The notes: generated by a model not told the origin, from the sequence alone. 64,000 bases of DNA from Xanthostigma xanthostigma (GCA_963575645.1 OY754467.1:7750001-7814000); one strand, 5' to 3'. Counted from the stretch's first letter, positions 1 through 11,633 are shown. Numbers and translations are program-made.

Positions 1-296
1 CGGAAGTTAGTCACAAACAGCGTCTCAAAGGCACATTTTAGAGCCGTTGATACTCCCACCACCTCCCAGCTACCTGCACGGAACGTGCGCTCGTCGGTGA
101 TTGGCCGTGACCGCTAGTTGCCTTTGTCACTTGTCGCTTTCCTGCTTTAAAGTACAGTCGAGTACGCTATTGTCAAGTTGTTATTGTTATATTAGTTTTG
201 TTGAGTTGCGAGTTTGTAGTTTTTCAACAGACTGTACAAGCGCAAGCCCGCATTCGCATCTAACTTCCGAGCCTTTTAGATTCGTGGCGCGTTAAG
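1..296 (+). mobile_element. TIR MITE 'A', copy 1 (5' end cut by window edge)
   Basis: Matches the complete copy at 34354-34660 almost throughout. It starts at cggaagttag, inside the left terminal inverted repeat. The right TIR ctaacttccgagccttttag is present near 262-281 and reverse-complements the left TIR of the other copies. No coding capacity. It abuts repeat B directly at about 296. Confidence 0.8.
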
Positions 297-774
297 GTTA
301 AGATGTTTGCCTCCCTTTTTAGAAAAAATTACACAATTTCTCCACATAAATTATATATCATTTTACAGATAATTGATTGCTCTACTGACATCGAAAACTA
401 AAAAATTTATTATTGCTTTTGTTTTTGTAAATTAATTAAAATACAGCAACGCTGAACAACGTCTGCCATCTGACGGCTATAATTTTGAAACAGCGAGTAA
501 CGCTGAACAACGTCACAGCAATGCTTCATGATGCCATCTGACGGCTTAGCTCAGCGCTTTTGCTACTTGCGCCTCTATATGACAATTTTAGTAAAATATT
601 TCTTCGATCTGTCATCTGAGCTTCATATTGTAATACAACAAAAAGAGGAACTATATAAGCAGTGTGCAAAATTAGAAACGAATTGAATACCTGCAATCAT
701 ATTTGAAAAATAAGTTTGTAAAGTGATAATTATTATACTTATTTAGTGCGAATAATTCGCACAGGTCACACTAG
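296..774 (+). mobile_element. Non-autonomous repeat 'B', copy 1 (short form)
   Basis: Starts ggttaagatgtttgcctccc and ends gtgcgaataattcgcacagg-tcacactag. It lacks about 100 bp that copies 2 and 3 contain. Internal words 'gccatctgacggct' and 'gaacaacgtc' recur. No coding capacity and no clear TIR beyond the palindromic gtgcgaataattcgcac near the 3' end. Confidence 0.8.
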
Positions 775-1960
775 TTATACTATTATAGTAACAAACATTA
801 TTTGAAGTCGTTATAACTCAGTATTGGGTTATTTTTCTAGCAGAGCGGCGCTGCTACCGACAAACGCAATAGACGTACATTCTCGAGCTCTATTAAGTGT
901 TCTACTATTCAAGCAAAAAACATATCTGGCTTGTTTTCTGACGCAGTGCTTCTTTTTTGTTACAGAAAAACTGTAAAAAGGAAAAGAGTCGTCTGTGGAC
1001 GCATTACAAACCGTCCTTATTTCAACACATCGGAACGCACTCGTCTCTCAAAGGAAAAGTACAAAAATTGAAGGTGAGATGTTTTCTCTTTCTCATGCCT
1101 TTAAATCTTTATCTTCTTTATTATTAACGTATCGTCATACAGTATAGTCTTTCCCATCAACAGATACAGCTCATGCTTTGTTACGACGCGTCCACACTAC
1201 TCTGTATTACTGATGTGTTTCTCGAAACGAAGCAAGTCGCTCCTTTTTTTTGTGAATGACTCACTCCGAGCGCCATTGCTCTGTGCTGAGCTGTTCTGTA
1301 CTGTTGCATTCGCACATTTACAGAGCGCACACAGCACATGCCACAGAGGCACTAGTGAATTTTGCACGTGCGGTGTTATCTTTGTTGATTCATTTAATGT
1401 TGAATGACACACTGTAAGTGTATGTGTAATAGTACTAAGATTACAGTGACTTAAACCATTCACATTGACGTCGTTGACAAAGATATAATATTGTAACAAT
1501 AAACATTATTATTGCTCAGCTTTTATTATACTTTATAGTTCATCCGAAATGCGAGTAATATAAAATCAGAATCATATTAAAATGAGCTCAGAGCTGAGTG
1601 TGTGTATTGTGCTGTGCAATGCTACTTGACTCCTGAGCATGCATGATGACAGTTCACACCTCTGCAGTCTGCATTCTTGTGTAGTGCGTACTGTCTAGAT
1701 TTGAACGGCTCGCTCTGAGCGACTCTTTTTAGTGAGCGGAGCGCACGGAGCCAGCTCCCAATAAAGAGTCATCACTAGTCAATTGGCAAGACCAGTTGAC
1801 AAGTGGAAATAAAATATACTGGACTTTCGTTAGAAATCAAACTGATTACTTTATTATTTGCCTAAGCAAAGTAGCCCGTAAATAAATACGGGATCAGCAT
1901 CTGAATCTGAACTGGTTTTATACAATCTACTAAAAATGTTGTTGATTATTTTTTGTGCAG
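775..1960. other. No gene seen; degenerate repeat remnants
   Basis: Intronic sequence upstream of the first visible MGAT4 exon. Around 1708-1765, gctcgctctgagcgactctt followed by tagtgagcggagcgcacgga resembles the subterminal part of hAT-type MITEs, but no second end or target duplication was found. Nothing else is recognisable. Confidence 0.4.
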
Positions 1961-2154
1961 GATAAACAATTCGGCAAGGTCCCGTTGTTTTATCCACACG
2001 TCAACCCGGAGGCCGTCGTCGAATCTGACATAAAACACTACAAACAGTACACGTTAAGCAGAGCCTACTTGGGCGAGACGTTCTTCTGGGGCTTGCTGCC
2101 TCAACCTGGGGACCACCTCTACTTCAAATTTTCTAGTCCTATTTATATTAAGCG
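1961..2154 (+). CDS. Mgat4: MGAT4-type GnT-IV, internal coding exon (C-terminal domain, part 1)
   Basis: Internal exon of a GnT-IV glycosyltransferase, a type II Golgi enzyme that adds a beta-1,4-GlcNAc branch to the alpha-1,3-mannose arm of N-glycans. The exon follows a polypyrimidine tract ending ttttgtgcag and ends at cg|gtaagt. It is read in phase 0, is 194 nt long and leaves two bases of a split Arg codon. It encodes a DKQFGKVPLFYPHVNPEAVV start, then HYKQYTLSRAYLGETFFWGL and QPGDHLYFKFSSPI. The NP-A-V, Y-x-YTL-x-x-AYLG-x-x-FFWG and GD-x-x-x-F-x-F spacing matches the start of the MGAT4 C-terminal domain, which follows the catalytic region and is known in the family as a lectin-like module. 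The catalytic exons must lie left of the window. There is no in-frame stop before the donor. Assignment to MGAT4 is firm; the A/B paralogue is not resolvable. Confidence 0.9.
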
Positions 2155-2351
2155 GTAAGTTACTTATAGTTTTTCCTTTTCTAGACTAAAGAATATTGAA
2201 GAATGATTTATAGGTCCGATATCAATGTTGTCAGAGAACGTTGACTGTAATCAGAAATGCGAGAGTATGAATTCTGGGAGAGAGAAATAGATACATCGCG
2301 TGTATATACGGTATGTGCGTAATAAGTGAATTAAAAAAGAAACCTGTGTCG

Positions 2352-2858
2352 AATAAAAACTTTTTAACAAAAAAATTAAACCGCCGAAAAACTGAAAAGC
2401 AAAAAATAATAAATCTTTTTATTTAACTATTCTATCTAAGTAGTTGAACGTATGTGATAGTCTAGTTACCTAGTATATCTAAGTAATTTTGAGTCGGCGT
2501 CAACAATCCTTCGGCGGAAATCTCTGAGCGCTCACGAAGTTAATGTCAGCAACAGAGCAACCCGAACGGGCACACACTGAGGGCACACGTCTTTGCGAGT
2601 GGTCGTGTGGAGAGCGCATGTTTGGAATGTTAATGTTTATCGCTGGAGATTTCACGTATCATTGTTAATTTGATTTGGTTATTTCTTTTAGTGATCTTTG
2701 TTCATTGTTTGTTTGACGCCGACTCAAAATTACTTAGATATACTAGACTGTCACATACGTTCAACTACTTAGATAGAACTTAGTTAAATAAAAAGATTTA
2801 TTATTTTTTGCTTTTCAGTTTTTCGGCGGTTTAATTTTTTTGTTAAAAAGTTTTTATT
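2352..2858. repeat. Foldback element, ~150 bp arms
   Basis: Left arm 2352-2503 starts aataaaaactttttaacaaa; right arm ~2712-2858 is its reverse complement ending gttaaaaagtttttatt. The arms include ccgccgaaaaactgaaaagc and its complement. A ~208 bp spacer of higher GC lies between them and has no ORF. Confidence 0.85.
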
Positions 2859-2869
2859 TTATAATTTTT

Positions 2870-3140
2870 TGTGGCTATATAATTTATAATTGTAATACAC
2901 AACTCAGCATGAAAATCTGTGAGTGAACAATAAATCACCCCTATTTTCCCACCCTTAGGGTAGGAATTTTTTTACCAAATTTATATGAGACCAACCTCGA
3001 GGTATACCCTATCCAATAAAAAAATAATTATCAAAATCGGACTACTCTGTAAAAAGTTATGCGTGGTCATACATAAAAAAAAAATATACGTGTCGACTTG
3101 AGAACCTCCTCCGTTTTTGTTTTTCGTCGGTTAAAAAAGG
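2870..3140 (+). repeat. LINE-like 3' tail relic
   Basis: Contains 'tcaaaatcggactactctg', 'gttatgcgtggtcatacat' and then gagaacctcctccgtttttg followed by tcggttaaaa. That order is typical of the 3' ends of RTE-type insect LINEs. No reverse-transcriptase coding sequence remains. Confidence 0.45.
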
Positions 3141-4158
3141 CTTTTTACGCACGGTTAATAATACACCTGTTTCCGCACAGTTCGTAACCATGTAAAAACA
3201 GCATTTTACATGTTTGTGTTATACAAAAGTTGTTTTATGATTTTGTAAAAAAGAAAATCTTTCGCAACAACCTGTTTTGTATATATAAATATATAATACA
3301 TCGCTCTTGAGTCAAATCAGTAAGTTTTGTCGTTTATTTTCTATGAAAGAAACTATATAAATATTAAATGAACAATTTCCAACGTATTCCAAACAGTAAA
3401 ATAAAAATCTTGCATCGGCTGTCGATATTTTAAATTTTTCAATAAGAATATGTATTTGAAACTTTCATTCGGAGAAAATAAAATATAAATACAATATGTT
3501 GCAATAGAATGCAACGATCGAGGAATGAGAATACCCGAGCGCATAGCGGTACAGTTTAAATGGTCTTTCCTCTGTTACAAACCCCCAGTTCCCAAGATCT
3601 AAACAAAAAACTGGTAAAAGTATCAACTGGACATTTATTGAAGAGTAATTGATTGAAATCAAATAACCCTGACTGTTTGTGTTTATTTCAAACAGTAACT
3701 TTTGACCTTTATTGTGGCCCCTTATCTGATTCGAGCAGTCCAGATAATAGCGGTATTCTGACGTCATCACGGTTAAAGTTAACAAAATAAACAATTTTTA
3801 AAAACTTTTATAACGTGATGAAGCAAAAAATGTATAGGCCAATTATTTAAACATTTATTGTTGTTTTCAATGAAGACGGTTTTTCGAAAATAAAAATAGC
3901 CCCACTTTTTTAAAAATAAATTAAAAAATATTTTTTCAACGGAACTTTATTTTTTCAAGTGTTAAGATGACACCATGATTTATTCAGATTTTTTAATTGT
4001 TATTTATTACCTACTATAAAAAATTTTTTTTGTGTTGTACCTACTCCTCAACAGGCGCTCCCGCTCGAGCTGTAACGGCCGCGCGGAACCCTATTTTCAC
4101 GTTAAATTAAAACTATAAATAATAGAAATCTTTGATTAACGTCTGAATAGAACTCTTC
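3141..4158. other. Unassigned intron sequence
   Basis: AT-rich, with no conserved coding sequence, TIR pair or tandem repeat that I could recognise. A 109-residue open frame on the minus strand (3465-3794) resembles nothing and has no support. Confidence 0.4.
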
Positions 4159-4429
4159 AAATAAATAAAATTGTCGACCAATTTTTTTCAGACTATATAT
4201 TGACAAAAATAAAATTATAAATCAATATTACAAAAGATATCCATGACTACTTATTATTAAAAAAATTGTTTGTTATTAGTTCTTCATAATTTTCGATAAT
4301 TAATTTTTTTAGATTATTTCTGAAGAAGATCCAAATCCGGATCGAAACGTCATCTTTTGTAATATTGATTTATAATTTTATTTTTGTCAATATATAGTCT
4401 GAAAAAATTGGTCGACAATTTTATTTATA
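4159..4429. repeat. Foldback repeat with hammerhead-like core
   Basis: Left arm begins aaataaataaaattgtcgac and right arm ends with its complement (gtcgacaattttattta). Both arms include cagactatatattgacaaaa. Inside, on the + strand, 4320-4351 reads CTGAAGA, A, GATCC, AAATCC, GGATC, GAAA, CGTC: a hammerhead-like core with a perfect 5 bp stem II. Related copies lie at 35560-35660 and 36107-36430. Confidence 0.75.
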
Positions 4430-4613
4430 TAAATAATAGAGTTACGGGAGTAGTACTTTATTATTGGAAATTTTCTCCTCTTTAAGAATCATTTTTTTTT
4501 TCACTTTTCGCTATCGCGCTATCTGAGAGGTTTTTTTTGTCTTTTCGTTTTTTGTTAATAACAAATTCGATTTTTATCGGCGAAAAAAACGTCTTTTTCG
4601 GAATATTTTTCCG

Positions 4614-4642
4614 AATAATAATAATAATAATAATAATAATAG
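4614..4642 (+). repeat. (TAA)n microsatellite
   Basis: About nine taa units. No other feature is seen between 4430 and 4885. Confidence 0.9.
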
Positions 4643-4889
4643 TTTATTGCTCTAAATATACAAATTTAGGCAATAGGGACAGGATCAAACTAAAGTTTGA
4701 TCTTCCTCCTGCCCCTGTAAATTAATACTTGAGACAGTATATTTATAAAATCACATTTAAAAAACAAAAAAAGAAAAAAATAAATCGAATTAACTATTGC
4801 TCATATTTTTTGGAAACTCGGATCTATGTTTCTCATAATTCTCACTTCTTGACTGGGCCAATTGGGTTACATAAATTTATTGTCATTAA

Positions 4890-5222
4890 GGGTAAGGCCA
4901 CATGAAGAGCGTTGGTGGCGCGTTGAACGCGCGTTATCATGTAAACAGTTATAGGCCTAGCACACATGAAGAGCGTTCAACGCACGTTGGCCCAACGCGC
5001 GTTTACAATTTCTATACAATTGTATAGAACTGTTTACATGATAACGCGCGTTCAACGCGCCACCAACGCGCGTTATCATGTAAACAGTTCTATACAATTG
5101 TATAGAAATTGTAAACGCGCGTTGGGCTAACGCGCGTTGAACGCCTCTCATATAAACTAGGCCATATACAATTGTAAAGAAATTGTAAACGCGCGTTGAA
5201 CGCTCTTCATGTGGCCTTACCC
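4890..5222. mobile_element. TTAA-flanked MITE, GC-rich, internally palindromic
   Basis: A 333 bp element with target duplication TTAA at 4886-4889 and 5223-5226. TIRs are gggtaaggccacatgaagag at the left and the complement ctcttcatgtggccttaccc at the right. The interior is built from repeated blocks (gcgcgttgaacgcgcgtt, ttctatacaattgtatagaa, catgtaaacagtt) in both orientations. TTAA duplication is the rule for piggyBac and also occurs in Sola2; the TIR does not decide between them. Non-coding. Confidence 0.85.
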
Positions 5223-5226
5223 TTAA

Positions 5227-6160
5227 TCGACGACTAATTGATTATGGTAATTGTTACACAGACGTTAATCTATTAATAGGTTTAAATTTCGTTAGTTACG
5301 TCACTCATTCTTTTGCATAATATAATGTTACCTTTATCTGGACTGCATCTTTAAATATAATTCAAAATTTTTCCTTAGAAACATGCCACGATGAATGTAA
5401 AACATTGGGTTATTTTTATCGTCGTATAAATGCATAAAATTTTATGTAATTTGAACCCGCCAATTCAACTCGAGAAAGATAAAATTGATCACGTATATAG
5501 AACTGTAGGAAACTAATACAGGGTGATGTAATACAAAGTGAGATAACTCACAAAAATTGTTAGTTATCCTTTTTCAACCGAGGATTTCTTTTTCTGAATG
5601 TTTTTTGCAGGCGAAACACTTAAATGAAATCATGTCTGTGTCCGTCTGTCTATCTGTCACAGGCGATTTTCTCTGAAACTATTTGACTCAAAAATTCCGC
5701 TGAGATAAAGTGTGGTGGTCCAATCACAGACGTAAAGTATAAACAGTTGAATTTTTATTCTAGAGGTTAATTTGAAGCGGCGAAATACGAAATGGAAAAA
5801 AAACACTTTTTTCAACGGCATAGTGTAGGGTGTCAAATGAAAACTTATGAAAACACGAATTTAACAACATATTTGTTGCGTTTTCAAACGCTTTTATTTA
5901 GCTTGACTCCGTATATTTCTTTTTATTTTGGATGTACATCAAATGAAAAGGTTTGATGAGTAGAATACAAAAAGCTCCTATGTGACGGACATCTTTTTTT
6001 CTTCCATTAAGACAAGCTTTTATTGCAATGCAGTAAAAAAAGAAGAATTAAGGTTCATAATTATAAAAGCGTGGGCCGTGACTACTGAACTAATGAATAA
6101 TAATAATAATGCGTTTAACGTCCGTTTCTCGACATTATAACAGACGCCATTCGCACAGTC
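5227..6160. repeat. Dispersed repeat 'F' remnant in otherwise unassigned sequence
   Basis: 5640-5830 contains ggcgattttctctgaaacta, 'tttgactcaaaaatt' and 'acagacgtaaagtat...gaatttttattct', which match 44025-44290 imperfectly in the same orientation. The rest is unassigned. Confidence 0.5.
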
Positions 6161-6164
6161 GCTA

Positions 6165-6505
6165 TTTTCCATCTACCACACTTCCCGTTATTTTCTATAT
6201 TTTTACATTTTAACTTAATAAATAATAGCAATGGGCGAATGAAGGAATTTTAGGAAATTAGGGAAAGGCAGGCAACTTTTGAGCATAGGAGTTTGACAGG
6301 TAATCAGCCATGGTCTTGAATAAGATATTTATCTGGAATTATTGAGGGAAACCATGGAAAACCTCAACAAGATGATCCGGTACTGCTTCTCGGCGAGGGG
6401 CATTAGGAAAAAGTCCCATCCACATCTGCCCCCGCCGGGATTCGAACCCAGTACGTCCCGAATGCAAGTCTAGTCCTCTCACCAGTACGCTGTGACCAAT
6501 GAACT
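6165..6505 (-). mobile_element. SINE-like repeat with tRNA-like head, copy 1
   Basis: Read on the minus strand, the head carries a Pol III B-box-like gggttcgaatcccggcgggg preceded by an A-box-like tggtgagagg. The body (6165-6350, with ccacacttcccgttattttc and aatgggcgaatgaaggaatt) recurs in opposite orientation at 53450-53655. No cloverleaf forms, so it is not a functional tRNA. Confidence 0.6.
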
Positions 6506-7194
6506 AATGAACAGATTCTACCACCCATGCTTTTTACAATTAGGTATCTAAATTATCAAAAATTACTTCTCCTTTTTAGTTCACCGCAATAAAAGCTTGT
6601 CTTTATTTAAATTGTTAATGCAACCCGTTATTTTTAACAGTTATTGTTATTTTCACTATTACCACAAATAACAGTTTTGCCAATCACTATTCAGAACCGG
6701 TCTGTTCTTTATTCCACTCTATAAAACTCCTCAATAACACGGTAGCAGTTTCCTTTGCTGCTAATAATGGCAATTGGATAGTCGCCATGTATATTATGCT
6801 ACTCAATACTCGCGTATATAATATGATTTAGTTGTGTTTCTCTCCGCCATGCGTCGCCTGTCTCGACTTGTCTGTTCGACTTTGATACGGCTCATTACAC
6901 GTTTCCGGTTGTAATGTCATCTTCGCGTGTGCAGATTTCGTTACGACACGCGAATGTCGTTGATCTACCGACTCCGAAGATCGCTGTCTTAACTCATATT
7001 CCGGATTATGTAGTAACACGGAATATATGCGGTAACCTGCATACGAGAGAATTTAATAATACATGCAGCCTCTGACCTCGACACCAAATCGCGTATGTCG
7101 ACTTTTTCAACTGTAATTTCTTAAGGTTTACATGGTAAATTTTTGTCATAGTTCAGAAGCACTCCGTGATAGGTGGGGAATCAACTAGTCTAAA

Positions 7195-7865
7195 GCGGCC
7201 TACATACCTTGATACAAGCTGCGATACAGGCATCGACTCTATGTTTCATGAAACTTGCATCAGTTGCATAAACGCCTACTTAAATCGAAACCTATTGCGA
7301 TGCCTGAATCGACTCCACGTTCATGCAACACAAGAACAGTAGGTTAAATTATTTTCTAGGTACCTAGTGCTTGACGAATAAAATGAGGTACGTTTTGCCA
7401 ACACCAGTTTTATTAGCAGTAGTTGGGGCACTCTTTATACTCCATAAAAGAAAAAGGAAACGGTCAAAAAGATGATTCATAGAAAGAAAACGTTATTCAA
7501 ATGCTTTATTGGAAGAGCTAAAAGTACATTTGTATTCCAAAGACGCGTATGCAGATGATAAATGTTTATGAACTCTTCCCAAAATACACGATCACTCTCC
7601 ATCATGGAATTTACAAACTCAAACAACAAACTAACCTCTAAAATGGCGCGAGAAAATAAATTAATATCGTCTTGGCATCGACGCAATTCTACACACGCTC
7701 AAACTTGCATCAGCATCACCGACTCGGCGTCGTGGCTCGCCGACCAAAATGGGATTCCAGACTCTGCGTCGCTGCAAGCCGCAGCCCGCAACTGATTCCA
7801 AATACGTGATTCAGACATAAGAGTCGATGCCTGCATCGCAGCTTGTATCAAGGTGTGTAGGCCGC
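7195..7865 (+). mobile_element. TIR element, possibly PIF/Harbinger-derived
   Basis: A 671 bp element with ~46 bp TIRs: left gcggcctacataccttgata, right its complement, ending tatcaaggtgtgtaggccgc. Inside, short open stretches include KRYSNALLEELKV, which faintly resembles the N-terminal part of Harbinger nucleases. No full ORF and no clear target duplication. It sits 230 bp from a genuine Harbinger copy, which is the other reason for the tentative assignment. Confidence 0.6.
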
Positions 7866-8097
7866 ATAGATCCCAAGTAAGCTCAACCTTCACTGATCTG
7901 CTTACCGGATGAAAATTACATTAGATTTGATCAAATAAAATATCTTACTGAACATATTATATCGATAGTTGCCGTAAAAAAATTTGAAAAGAAGTTTGAC
8001 CCTAAAACTTTCCGCTATTATCGAGTTCAAAACGCCTAGCGTTCTTTGATATTATATTAGTTAACAAATTGTTCAACTGGTTACTGTAACAGCCTTA

Positions 8098-8875
8098 TAG
8101 GCCCCACTCACGATCAAACTTCATGCCACAGTTCAGTGTTCAGTGAAGTTGGACCGATTAATCGAAAGACTGACTGGCACCACACACAGTTCATGCAAAC
8201 TGCTCAGTTTTTAAAATTTTTTGTGTTCAATTTGGTTCAGTTGTTGGCATACACTCGTCGAGTGTAGATATATAAAATATATATTATATACATACTATAA
8301 TATTATACTATAGATAACTAATAAGAACTAAATGAGTTATTTAAATGGTGAGGATTGGCTGTTCATAGCTGTGGGATTGTATTTAAAACATAGAAATAAA
8401 AAAAAGAAGAATATGGGTGAAAAATTGGTTAGATATGCGTGATTCAAGAAGTCATGTTTATTTGATTAATGAATTACATCTTGAGCCGCTTGATTGGAAT
8501 AATTATTTACGAATGGATGAATTAACTTACAATTATTTACTGGAATTAGCTACCCCATTTATTAAGACCCAGGATACAAATATGCGAAAATCTATTTCTA
8601 CACAAGAAAGACTTGCAGCAACATTGAGATTTTTGGCTTCTGGTTGTACAAAACACAGAACTCCAAAAACTGAACTGAAAAAAACCCACACACACAGCAG
8701 TTTACTTGAACACTGAACACTGAAGTCGTTCAAAAATCAAGATGCATTTGATGAGTTCATGCTTGACTTCAGTGTTGGTTTCAGTGTTTATTTGTCCCAC
8801 ACATTATCATGCTTCACTGAACTATAAGTTTGAACACTGAACTGTGGCATGAAGTTTGATCGTGAGTGGGGCCTA
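8098..8875 (+). mobile_element. PIF/Harbinger transposon, internally deleted
   Basis: A 778 bp element with TSD TTA at 8095-8097 and 8876-8878, the TWA-type duplication expected for PIF/Harbinger. TIRs are taggccccactcacgatcaa at the left and the complement ttgatcgtgagtggggccta at the right, about 50 bp each. It contains the start of a HARBI1-like nuclease gene and lacks the catalytic DDE region, so it is not autonomous. Confidence 0.93.
8417..8716 (+). pseudogene. HARBI1-like (PIF/Harbinger) transposase, N-terminal fragment
   Basis: The open stretch contains VKNWLDMRDSRSHVYLINEL, then LRMDE, YNYLLELATPFI, and finally STQERLAATLRFLASG. The R-x-x-R-x-x-x-x-x-L-x-x-EL, F/YLRMD-E-x-x-Y-x-YLLE and S-x-x-ERLA-TLRFLA-G blocks are standard for HARBI1-family nucleases. 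Homology continues upstream in another frame (an ATG near 8332), so an A-run near 8400 carries a frameshift. After RFLASG the sequence jumps to the element's right end. All three catalytic acidic positions are missing. In active elements this nuclease cuts at TWA sites; here it cannot work. Confidence 0.85.
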
Positions 8876-8879
8876 TTAG

Positions 8880-9462
8880 GGTTACGTCGTTTCGTTGATA
8901 CTAAAATCGTCAACGACTCACCACTAATAATAATCTATTTGGATTTGTTATTTTATCAATAACAGAAACGTCTTCGTCAAACAAGTTTTTTTGATGTTCG
9001 ATGAAAAGGCGCGTTCGGTGAAATCTTCTGCCGGTTAATAAATGGCCATAAATATTCCTTATTTTTTTTAACAATTTTTGCAAAGGCGAACACGTGCTTT
9101 TTCTTACTTGAAACTTCATATACTTTCAAACTATAAGAAAAGTATTCATGAAGTTATATAAATCTCGATAAGTTTTATCGTAAGAAGGGATCTCAAAACC
9201 ACAGCCAACCGTGATTGCGAATATTCTCAACATGAATATAGTTGGTTTAAGCAACACAACATTGAGTACTACGGTATGGATAGAGCTGTCACGCCCACTG
9301 AACTATAAATTGTCCTGATAGAAGTTTATAATCGAGGGGAGTTATCCTTCAAACTAGTACCGGGTTGCAGAAAGTATTGTCAGAATATTTGATTTAACAG
9401 TCACCTTAGATTGTGGCCACACAATATTTATTTATAAGAAAAGCATAGCAGAATTTCGTATT
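8880..9462. other. Unassigned intron sequence
   Basis: No ORF, TIR pair or tandem repeat that I can support. Confidence 0.4.
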
Positions 9463-9563
9463 GTAACAAAAGTGTTCTGAACTTGGTGGTAAAGATATTT
9501 ATTTACAAAAAAAGAAACGTTAACAAAAACAAACTAAAAAGCACTGTCTAATAATAATGAAAA

Positions 9564-10087
9564 AAACTCGGGTCGCAGTGCGAAACCCTGCCGACAATAT
9601 AGTGTATTTGCTTTTATAGGCAGTGTGGCTCTATTGTATAAACTTAACTTTGTTTTTGGACAAAATAAAAAAAATTACCCCTTAATACACCCCCTAGAAC
9701 AACATTTTTTTACTTAATTTCAATACTACATACCAATTCAACATCTGTACCAAATTATATTCACCCTTCAGTATGTAAATCCATATCAGTAAACTTGAGT
9801 TTTCATAAAATTTGTAAGTGCGGTCCTGTCGGGCCGAATTTATTAAAATTTTAGCAGCACATTTCAATAATTACTAAAGGGGTAAATTTCTAATTTGAAA
9901 CGATTCTGATAATTTTTTCCGTATTTTTGGGCCCAAAAACATTTTTTAACCCCTAAATACCCCCCTTAAAATGGCCCGATCGGGCCCATTTTAAATAGGC
10001 TTCTTGCGATGATGGATTCCAACATGTGGACCAAATTTCGTTTAAATCAATTAAGTCTGTCGAGAGTTATCGTGGTCACACATATAT

Positions 10088-10174
<87 letters not shown>

Positions 10175-10304
10175 TATATAAACATTTCCAAAAATGGTGC
10201 CAAACTTCTTAGAAGGTTATGAAACGTCGAGAAATTTTGGTCCGACCCCTAGGTCCCGCCATCCGACCGACGCCAATAGTGTAAGTGCCTTATGGCAAAT
10301 ACAC
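9564..10304. mobile_element. Insertion into the duplicated LTR piece, with subterminal inverted repeat
   Basis: Bounded by comparison with the uninterrupted copy. tagtgtatttgcttttatag near the left end matches the complement of the right-end tgccttatggcaaatacact. The left end (ctcgggtcgcagtgcgaaac) has a relative at 30030. The interior stretch 9790-9990 (ggtcctgtcgggccgaattt, 'gtatttttgggcccaaaaa') is found inverted at 29500-29645. Contains an (AT)n tract. Target duplication appears to be an A-run. Confidence 0.65.
10083..10170 (+). repeat. (AT)n microsatellite
   Basis: About 85 bp of alternating at with one or two interruptions, lying inside the insertion at 9564-10304. Confidence 0.95.
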
Positions 10305-10999
10305 TAAAAATGAAATAAATAACGAAAAACAAACGAATTCTAAAACAACAATAATAACATTAAACTACTATGTACGCCAAATATTTATATCTCACATATG
10401 TCTATTTATCTCTATATATTTATTTATAAGGAAAGTATAGCAGAATTTCATATTGTAACAAAAGTGTTCTGAACTTGGTGGTAAAGATATTTATTTACAA
10501 AAAAAGAAACTTTAACAAAAACAAATTAAAAAGCACTGTCTAATAATAATGAAAAATGAAATAAATAACGAAAAACAAACGAATTCTAAAACAACAATAA
10601 TAACACTAAACTACTATGTACGCCGAATATTTATATCTCACATATGTCTATTTATCTCTATAATTATTTAGAACACTTATTTATTTATGTCGCGCACTGT
10701 TCATTGTCACTGACACTGACTTCTGACGCTAGCGCTGTTTATATAAGTTCTTTAGCCGCGTTCTGTAACATTCCACGACGTTCTACAAGCTTCGACATTC
10801 TTTATGCGATTACGACGACAATGAGTATAACAATACGCGCATTGTTGTTTGTGCGGTTTCGACAACAATGCAAGTTTTGTTGTCTACACGGCTCTGACAA
10901 TAATCCACTGCCGCCGACTCCAGTGGCGTCTCGTTACGATATCGGCCCTTCTCGAAAAATAATCGATCGATTGAAACTGTCAATATGTATTTAACATAG

Positions 11000-11633
11000 T
11001 GTAACAAAACTGTTCTCGTCCGTGATGGAAATTATTTACAATAAAAAACGTTTAACAAAACAGTTAACACACAAACGAAAGCGTACTTCTTTACCTTAAC
11101 CGAAATAATAACGTTAACAGAAACAAAAAAATAGTTCTAAATAGTAAAATAAAAGACTAAGTAACAGAGAATATAGAGTCACTAAATTGTGTACACAAAA
11201 TATTTACAACACAGAAGTACAACAAAGTTTATCTAGTATATTTATTCACACTTGTCTATTAACTATATTCACACGATTATTTACAAAAAGTTATTTATGT
11301 AAAACCAGATTTATATAATTGCACTCGGTGGTTTACACACACCAAAGTTTATTTATCTTCACAGTATAACTGAATGATTTATGTCGCAACGTCAGGGAAC
11401 TTGTATCAACACACGAACAACTCACGAACAACTGACCCATGCCGGTGACCCGCTCGCATTTTATAGCTTCGATCCCCGCTTGATCGAATCTTCTAGAAGG
11501 GCCGAGAACCTCCCTTTACCTGCATTGGCTAATTCAGGCAATTCTATGATAGCCGGGTTTCTACCTGTTTTCCATTGTTGTTGCTAGAAGATTCTACAGA
11601 ACCCATAGTCGTCCCAACAGGGAGTGCGCAACA
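11000..11633 (-). mobile_element. Solo LTR, gypsy-like, with 4 bp target duplication
   Basis: On the minus strand it begins TGTTGCGCACTCCCTG and ends AACAGTTTTGTTACA. Flanking ATAG occurs at 10996-10999 and 11634-11637. A TATA box (tataaaatgcgagc, minus strand) lies near 11459. Length is 634 bp. Related LTRs are at 42629-43267 (minus), about 12765-13262 (plus), 33280-33460 (plus) and 45310-45745 (minus). No internal gag-pol remains. TG...CA ends plus a 4 bp duplication fit Ty3/gypsy. Confidence 0.88.

Larger units (their letters stand above)
9463..10660 (-). repeat. LTR fragment, tandemly duplicated and split by an insertion
   Basis: tgtaacaaaagtgttctgaa starts at 9463 and again at 10461. 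Each copy continues through cactgtctaataataatg. After the second, 'gaaaaatgaaataaataacg' follows directly; after the first, that join is split by a ~740 bp insertion and resumes at about 10305. A ~250 bp piece was therefore duplicated in tandem, then interrupted. The start matches the 3' end (minus strand) of the solo LTR at 11000, so this is LTR-derived. Confidence 0.7.
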
